Origin: Antedon bifida
Lineage: Eukaryota; Echinodermata; Crinoidea; Comatulida; Antedonidae
Length of the DNA stretch: 64,000 nt
NCBI GenBank assembly: GCA_963402885.1
Contig: OY727093.1
Coordinates: forward strand, 17,365,036 to 17,429,035
Direction: 5' to 3'
The position numbers and the translations under genes are program-made. Of this stretch, positions 48,801 through 57,800 are shown piece by piece. The stretch's first letter is position 1. Each line of letters starts with the position of its first letter. A model generated the notes under the pieces. That model ran no database searches and was not told the DNA's origin. It saw only the letters and a list, made by a program, of their open reading frames with translations.

Positions 48801-51800
48801 CGTTCTGGCTTGTACGTTTTCGGTCGGTTACAATTCAGATTCAGATTTGATTTATTAAGTCATTCATACATAGTATAATGATAATTGTTTTTCTTGGCAG
48901 AAAAACACAAGCAAAACAATACACACATAATATTTACATTCGTGATCAACTTGGAACTAACAACAACAACAACAACTGATCAAGCAATATAATACAACAA
49001 ACCTAATGAACTATCTTTGAAACTCATTGTTGTGTAGTCTAATAGCGCTAGGTAAGAATGAAAATTTATGTCTATTTGTTTTAACTGTTGTTAATCTTCC
49101 AGATCTGGTAACTACTAACTAGGTACTAACAATATTGAAATGCTTGATATTCGTAAAAATAAACCTACTCTGTTTCACAGTGTCTTATTATGATTTTAAA
49201 GTATAGTGTTTAGTGTTTGGTAGGGCCCTTGTAGGGCAGAGGTGGGGAGGCGGAGTTCATTTAAGGAGGTGCTTATTCGAGGGATACGTTCAATTTTTTA
49301 AGTTTGAATAATATGGTAACATTTATAATCAAATAAAATCCTCTAATAGATATGAAAAGTGGTAAAAAAATAACAAATGCTTGGTAAATTGTAGATAACA
49401 GTTCGATTATTATTCTAAGTGATGTTTTATTGGGGAGGTGTTTGGGGTTTATTCAAATAAATAACATCCTAATTGGTATAATAATTACATTATTTAGTTT
49501 AAACATCTTTTGAAACTAACTTCCACGGCAACAGAGAAGGAAGACGTTTTAGATGGCTTGCAACATGGGCAGAGGTATCCCAGGGTCCTAACGGGACACA
49601 GACAGCCCACTTATTCCTGTCAGCTTATTAATAACTCGGTGTTTTACTCGATTTCAAACAACCATGTAATTGCATATACTATTCACCACAATATACAAAA
49701 AACTAAAATTGCTATCGCCACCACTGGCCAACTTTGAAACCAGGAAGTTGCAAGAAGGTGAACCTGTGAACTCACCATGAACCAGGAAATTACTTCGACC
49801 GCGTACCGATGAAATCAGAAAATTTGCTTTAAAACCCTTTATAATATCTTCCTAAGATAGAAATATTGAAAAATATTGTAATAGTGAAAACTATGTTATC
49901 AAATCTACGTTTCGCGGTACATCTGAGATAGATCAGGTAGGTATCCATGGCGGAGATTTGTCCCAAAGTTTTTCCATTGTGCTCGCCTATGTCAAAATTA
50001 ACCATAATTTATATATAGATGGTGGAATGTATCCAGCATTCCAGCGTTGAGATTGCTGGTTCAGTTACTGCTGAGGATATTTTTATTTAATTGATTCATT
50101 TATGTTATAATATTTTACTTCAATTTTCAAAATTATTTTTTTTTTGTGCTTCGACTTATGGTCAAGTTCCGATTTTCACTTCTCCATGGAAACTATGTAT
50201 AACCTGTAAACAATGAAATAAACAAATATTTGTTTGTGAATTGTGACCTTGACTTTTGATCCTGGCCCCCTTCAAAACTAAAATACCTTTAGATGATGGG
50301 ATGACGGTCATAGATCATAATGGCAAGATTCCAATAAAAATTGTGGCATGTACAGTAGGTGGTAAATATTAATAGTATTTTGTTTGACTATGATGAATTA
50401 AAATTTAAATTTAAACGAGCAATCAGAGAGTTGCAACCTCTGCTAGGGCTAAAAAGAGAAAAAAAATAAAGAATCGTGATAAATATCTGTCTTGTACTTT
50501 TGACGTAAGGCAGAATTGGGATCCTGGTCTGGATTGCCTCCAAAATGAATGGAGTCTTCCATGATCTATGGTTAAACGAGTTGTCCGTGGTTTTTAGTTT
50601 TGAGATATGATGATTTAGAGTTAAAAACACACACGAAGCACATTTGTAATTACAGAATACGACTTACAGCAAGATAATCGCGGTCTCTTTCAATCAAGTC
50701 AGCCAGGCGATTGAGAAGCTCTCCACGATTAGATGCATCCATTGTTCGCCATGGAGACCCAAAGCGAAAGGCTTCTTTAGCAGCATTCACAGCGATGTCT
50801 ACATCAGCCTATGTTAATAACAGTAAATATTTAATTCATATTTAATATTTATTATTACAGATTAATGAGCATTTCAATGAACCTAACATTTTTAATGGCC
50901 TTAAAATATACTAATGACGTTTCACTTTATGGCAAGACCATAATTTCATTTATTTTTTATGACGCAGATATAATTATATTTTTAAGAAGTAATATTTACA
51001 ATAGAAGTCGCTGACAGGCTCCATTTTTAAAATTAAAAAAGTGCTTTAATCTAAATTCCAATATTAGGAATTTCTTATTTTTTCAGCTGGAATAGAATTG
51101 TTATTTTATGTCTTTAAATTTTAAAATGTTTCAGTTTCAGTTTTTCAGTTTCAGTTTTTATTTTCCAATATAAAACATAGTGTAAATGAATATATGCATA
51201 AAAAATGGAAGGATGACCAAAAAAGAGCAAAGCTCGTACAGTGTTTGGCCACCTTAACAAAATAATTAATACATGATACAAACATAATTGAAGCACAGGA
51301 CGAGACAATACTAGCTAAACATGTTGGCATATGAACTCAAAGATAGTGCGATAAAACCAAAAGAAGCAAAAGAACAATGTAAATGTAAACATATTTGTAA
51401 CACTCATTGATAAGTTAAGAACAAATTATTTTTATACAACTTTTTAAATACTTTGACAGATGGTGAATTACGAATAGAAGCATCAATACTGTTCCATAAA
51501 ATTGGACCATGTCCTCTGATAGTGTTTCTATGAACTGAGTTTACTCTAACAAAATAATTAGAAAATTTAGCTGGTAATAAGTTATTCTTAAATTTGTACA
51601 TGAAAACACCTTTTGATAACTTATGAATATCATACACAGTTAAGTTGTTAAGACTAGCAAATAATGGTGGTGAATGCTCAAGGAATTGAGAATTTGTGCA
51701 TAAACGCATTATGCGCTTTTGTTTGCGATAAACAGTTTCAAGGCGACAGTTATTGTGGTCAGCCCAAATCAAGCTACAGTATTGAATATGAGGAAGGATA

Positions 51801-54800
51801 GGATGATAGAACATTGACATGTAAAATTGGTTTTAGCCTAAAAAGTATACCAGAATATTTTGAAACTAAGTTTGCAATACGGATTGTATGTTGATTCCAG
51901 GTTAAGCATTCGTCCATTATTACACCAAGAAATTTACAACTAGTTACACGAGAGATGTTACTGTATTATTATCAATAAAAATGTTAAGGTCATTGTAAGC
52001 ACGGTTACTATATCTGTTCTTAAAAATCATATAATTAGTTTTATTAGCATTAAGCGATAACTTATTATTTGCTTTAAACCAACTCGAGATAGTCGAGAGA
52101 TCGGAATTAACATTATCAACTAGACGGTTTATAACATTATCTGAAATTAAAAGGTTAGTGTCATCTGCATATAAAATAAGATTGGAGTGTTTACAGATGT
52201 TTGCTAAATCATTAATGTAAATAATAAAGAGTAGCGGGCCTAAAATTGAGCCCTGTGGAACACCACAACAAATGTTTAAAGAAGAAGAACTATGATAACT
52301 AGAATTTAATTCGTCACTTTGACGAATTATAGGTGATCATTTTTATCATTTTAATGAAATTAAAATTTTTTAAACATGCACGTACGTTAACATACAATCG
52401 TAAAAAGTTGATGTACGCCATCTTACGACATGATGCATATAATATATGCTTATAGTACTGAGTTGTACCTATTATGTGTCGTATATAATATGTACAGTAT
52501 ACTGTATATACAGTGTAGCATAGGTGAAATTACGGGACCCACATCATGTTCTAATTTTTTGGTATGATGACGTTGTCAAAAAAAACTTGTAGATCACAAT
52601 TTCGAAAGACAATGAATTGAGCAAAAAATTATAAGATTTGAAAGAAAATTTGGCACGTAGAAACGCACTGCATGCTCTTTGAAATTTGTATAAATTTGAC
52701 GAAAGAGAGAAAAAAACTACTTTTTAACTTCAACTGGCCATTTCATAATGTCACAACATCCAATAGACCTAATTTTTATATGAATTCATATCTACATTTC
52801 ATCAGCTTTCATAATAAATTATAATCTTCAAGGTCACCTTTAATTCTGAAGAGCTGTAAGATATTCAAATGTATGGTGTAGTAAATACACGACCTACAGT
52901 ACAGAAAGAAAGTACTGCAACTTTACCTACGAAGTAGCTTCGTAGATAGAACGTAGGCTACGTTGTTGGCTTCGTAGGTTCCATTGTTTGGCTTCGTAAC
53001 CTCAATAAACAACTTTCAATGAGCTACTTTCTGAACTTCATAGGGAGTTCGTAACCTACAGTATATAAACAACCCTGCGATGTTCTTAGTGAAGTAATTA
53101 AGAAGGTGTGAAATTAATGTGTTAAATTTAACTGGCGGAGGACCAAGTTGTAAATTACTAAAAAATAAATAATATTTTTTAATCGTAATCTTTTTATTCG
53201 TGCGTGTTTACCTACTCAACTGCGAATATAAATTTCCCACGATGTAAACGTAGAGACACGATCCAACACAGGTGAACCGCAACGAACAGGCCAACTAATA
53301 TAGCGAACGTCTAGTCCATCCAGAAACGATGCCGAGAAAAAAAGATCGTAAACAATTCATTCTAAATATAGTATCAGAACGTTCAATCGGTCGCTCAAAA
53401 AGACTGCCGACAGAAGACCGTAATTAATACAGACCTAGTTTTTTTGGTCACATGGCATGAAACGCGATACTCTCTGCTTTACCGCAATCGTTCACGTGTT
53501 TTTTTAAACTTAGTACGAGAGGGTGGCTGCCGGTCTGACGACGATTAATAAGATCGTGTACCTGGATTTTGTGTCACGTGACATGGAACATAATACTCTC
53601 TCTCTGAAACTGCTCACATGTTTTTTCCACTCCAAATTCTGGTCGGGCTTTTTTCTATACACATGTCGTAATCATTTTAAAAGGCCTAAGGTAGGCCTAG
53701 GATTAAATAATTTTTAGTGTAGGCCGCCGAAACAGGCTAGCCTCGACTCTCTCTACGTGAGCTGAGGTCCACCAGCCCGATGTCATTTCGTCGGCGGATT
53801 TCCGTCCAAATTAGGATAACCGATGCGTAGGGCGGCTACAAAAATTGACGTCTACTATCTTTAGATAGGATTTTAATTAGCAAACAATACATCGTTTGTT
53901 TGCATTGTCAATGCTTTTTTAAAGGCGAACCACCCTACATAGGCGCGCCTAGATAATTATCATAACAATATATCGTAGGCTACGAACAATACATCCTAGG
54001 CTATGAACAATACATCGTAGGAGAGAACAATACATCGTAGGCTACGAACAATACATCGTAGGCTACAAACAATACATCGTAGGTTACAAACAATACATCG
54101 TAGGCTACGAACAATACATCGTAGGACAGAACAATGACCTACGATCTACCTACGCGTAGGCTACGAAAGGCTATGCGTAGATACGAAGCAGTAATTTCTT
54201 TCTGTACTGTAGGTTATTCAAGTTTTTACGCATGATGACGTCATCAAAATGAAAATGTTGACAACTCATGAGAAAGATAATTAATTGAGCAAGCACATAC
54301 GAAGATTTGTGCGAAAATCTGGTTCAAATAACGGAGATGCGCTCTATTGAATGTGATAACCCACACAAAAAGATAAAAGTTACTATTTTTTTAATTCAAG
54401 TGGCCATTTGATGACGTCATACCATTTTGTACGTCTAATGTGTATATACATTTATATCTACAACTCCTTGGCATCCATAATAAGTTAAAAAAATTGGGGG
54501 TCATCTTCCATTCTGAAGAGTTATATTCATTTTAAAAAGGCCTTATTTTTTACCCTTTTTAGCACTTTTGTACAATTAATGTGCACATTTTGTCATTTTT
54601 AACGTGACATGGAACATAATACCCTCTCTCTGAAACTGCTCACATGTTTTTTCCACTCCAAATTCTGGTCGGGCTTTTTTCTATACACATGTCGTAATCA
54701 TTTTAAAAGGCCTAAGGTAGGCCTAGGATTAAATAATTTTTAGTGTAGGCCGCCGAAACAGGCTAGCCTCGACTCTCTCTACGTGAGCTGAGGTCCACCA

Positions 54801-57800
54801 GCCCGATGTCATTTCGTCGGCGGATTTCCGTCCAAATTAGGATAACCGATGCGTAGGGCGGCTACAAAAATTGACGTCTACTATCTTTAGATAGGATTTT
54901 AATTAGCAAACAATACATCGTTTGTTTGCATTGTCAATGCTTTTTTAAAGGCGAACCACCCTACATAGGCGCGCCTAGATAATTATCATAACAATATATC
55001 GTAGGCTACGAACAATACATCCTAGGCTATGAACAATACATCGTAGGAGAGAACAATACATCGTAGGCTACAAACAATACATCGTAGGTTACAAACAATA
55101 CATCGTAGGCTACGAACAATACATCGTAGGACAGAACAATGACCTACGATCTACCTACGCGTAGGCTACGAAAGGCTATGCGTAGATACGAAGCAGTAAT
55201 TTCTTTCTGTACTGTAGGTTATTCAAGTTTTTACGCATGATGACGTCATCAAAATGAAAATGTTGACAACTCATGAGAAAGATAATTAATTGAGCAAGCA
55301 CATACTAAGATTTGTGCGAAAATCTGGTTCAAATAACGGAGATGCGCTCTATTGAATGTGATAACCCACACAAAAAGATAAAAGTTACTATTTTTTAAAT
55401 TCAAGTGGCCATTTGATGACGTCATACCATTTTGTACGTCTAATGTGTATATACATTTATATCTACAACTCCTTGGCATCCATAATAAGTTAAAAAAATT
55501 GGGGGTCATCTTCCATTCTGAAGAGTTATATTCATTTTAAAAAGGCCTTATTTTTTACCCTTTTTAGCACTTTTGTACAATTAATGTGCACATTTTGTCA
55601 TTTTTAACGTGCTCGTATAGCGTTATTTTAAGTGGGAATGAACTCAAAATCGGTGAATGTACTAAGGATTGTGAGTAGAATATGATTTATACATCAAATT
55701 TTATTTTTTACGCATTTTAAGAATCGTGTGCGCAAAAACGCATTTTTGCGCAGTAATTTTTTGAAACACGCAAATGGCCTGATTCATGCTCTAAATTAAT
55801 CAAAACTTAATTTTGGGCTTTTTAAATTTTTAATGTGCGATTTCACGCGCGTGACCTTGAAACGCGCAAGTTTTTATTTTCTAATATTTTGAAGTATTAT
55901 GAAGTTTACTTGTAGTGAATTTCATTAATATGTGATAATGAATAGTAAAGATATGATTGATAATGTGATTTCACAAAATGGCGTATAAATGACGTCACGG
56001 ATGAGTGATCACGCTGAAAAGCTTATTATGTCTAAGTTAAAGTATTTGAAAGACATTGTGTAATTTTTGTGATCATTGCCATTCAACTTTTGAGATATTT
56101 GTTACACAAAAAGTGTACAGAAAGAAGAATAATAAAGATTTTATTCTTAAAATGATCACCTAATTAAAAGAGATATATTGCTGTCTATGTCTACTAGTAC
56201 CTTGTCTCCTTCAGCTACATGGCAGATAATGTCACCAGTAGATGGATTGACAGTTGGAAATGTCTTGCCACTCACAGCATCATGCCATTCATTGTTAATA
56301 AATACCTGAAAAACAATTCATTAACAATTTTATGTCACTGTACACATGCTCTACTATAATAATTTATACACACAGCATATTTAGGCCTACATTATGCATA
56401 CAACGTCCGTTCCGTTCGCAATAAACTGGCTGATAGGTTTCACCATAAAACTGTGATTTGTTGAGGGTACAGTAAACATTGCTTATAGCATTTCCATACT
56501 GTACCTGCAAAAAGTAACAACTTGTAACAGTTAACAGTGGCGGACGCAGGGGTGGTGCCCCAGTTGCCCGGGCAACACCCTTAATTTCATACTAAATGTT
56601 TTTTTCTACCACTAAATTAAAATTTAGATCCCATTTCATCATATTATATATTAACCATTAACGTTATAGAAGTCCAGGGTTGGAAAAGACTATATTTATC
56701 TTCATTTCCCTATGTCCGTAATATTTGGGCGAATTTCCGTAATAATTACGGACGTTCCGAACTTTGAAAAAACAGTGTTTAATTGCTTCTTTCTGCAAAT
56801 TTCGATGGTGGTTGTACAGTTTATAGTGGATAAATGAAAATGAATTTTGGAAATTTACTGACTTATTTAGCATTTATTTCAAAATAATACAATTTAACGT
56901 TTTGCTCAATATATTTATAGCAGCAGCTTCACATTTTTGTTAATAATAATTAATTTGTATTAATTGATTTTACAGTAATTGCTAGAATTTATTACATTAC
57001 CGGAAGTACCTTCGTCAGGGACCTCCTCCTCTGCCTTTGCATTGACCGCAAAAAATGTTATCCTATTGTGTTTTACCGGCGGAAAAAACAGGCGTGATAC
57101 GATCTGTTTGCTACTGTAGCCCGATATAGAGTTTCATTTCTATTTATCGTGAATTTTACGTGCAAGAGTACCGTACCATTTCCTGCCATCTAGGGGTGTC
57201 ATTTAACAAAAATTCCCTCTTGCAAATACCCTCTGAGGACTCTTGGGCAACCCCCTTAAAATAGTCCTGCGACCGCCCCTGGTTGAGTTGTACCAGGTTT
57301 GCATAGGTAGGGTCTACCACTGCTAGGTAGTAAAGTTACTATAGGGTCAGTCAGCCAGCCAAGCCCAGCAGACTCAACTAATAATATGGAACATGTGAAA
57401 AATAGGGGCTAACCATGAAATAACATACTGAGGTTTTGACTTTTACCAGGTGTCTTATATGACATTTTAAAGAATAAATAGTTTTGGCCTAGCCGGACCT
57501 GTTTTTGTGGCTGTTTCAAAGGCAAAATTGGTCTGACCGGACCAGGTTTTTTTTCAAGCTTTAACAACAAAATAAGTCAAAGGATCGTCTCAATTGGTCA
57601 AAGTCACCTTTATTCATCAACTAGGAAATTGAGCTCATAGTTCAAAATACAAAAATATACAGTAAATATAATAATAAAAAGAAATTCAAAGATAATGTAT
57701 ACCATACAAAAATATCAAAACATTTAGTCATTAAAACTATAGATGGAAATAGAAATTTAGCCACCATTAGAATATAAAAATTTGTTTTATACTAATAATA

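Larger units (their letters stand above)
46477..50667 (-). other. ALDH2 intron 3: duplicated blocks and LINE tail
   Basis: Contains a diverged direct duplication (47355-47560 and 48290-48460), a LINE 3' fragment (48836-49140), a TTTATAGCGCC...AAGCGCTTTACA dispersed motif (46873-46911) and otherwise AT-rich DNA. Confidence 0.6.
53576..55606 (+). repeat. ~1-kb tandem duplication across MITE and Helentron
   Basis: Unit 1 (53576-54601, 1026 bp) and unit 2 (54602-55606, 1005 bp) are nearly identical; the 21-bp difference is one minisatellite repeat. Each unit starts at ACGTG, and the same pentamer follows unit 2 (55607-55611), suggesting microhomology or unequal exchange. The unit contains the right half of the TA-flanked MITE plus about 390 bp of the host element. 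Confidence 0.92.
52299..56162 (-). mobile_element. Helentron-like element, family 1 copy 2, with internal insertions
   Basis: Same 3' terminus as 14634-17809: CTAG at 52299-52302, then the hairpin with stem AATTCGTCA and the TAGGTGATCATTTTTATC motif. It carries the same internal repeats and ends at AAAATGATCACCTAA near 56162. It has no Helentron family 2 insert but carries a TA-flanked MITE (52897-54209) and a ~1-kb tandem duplication (53576-55606). The 5' hairpin is partly lost. It lies within ALDH2 intron 2, only about 40 bp from exon 2. Confidence 0.8.

Noticed and set aside
49205..49740. Possible MITE or coding fragment around GGAGGTGCTTATTCGAGGG
   Set aside because: No inverted partner or TSD, and the translated frame has no recognisable domain.
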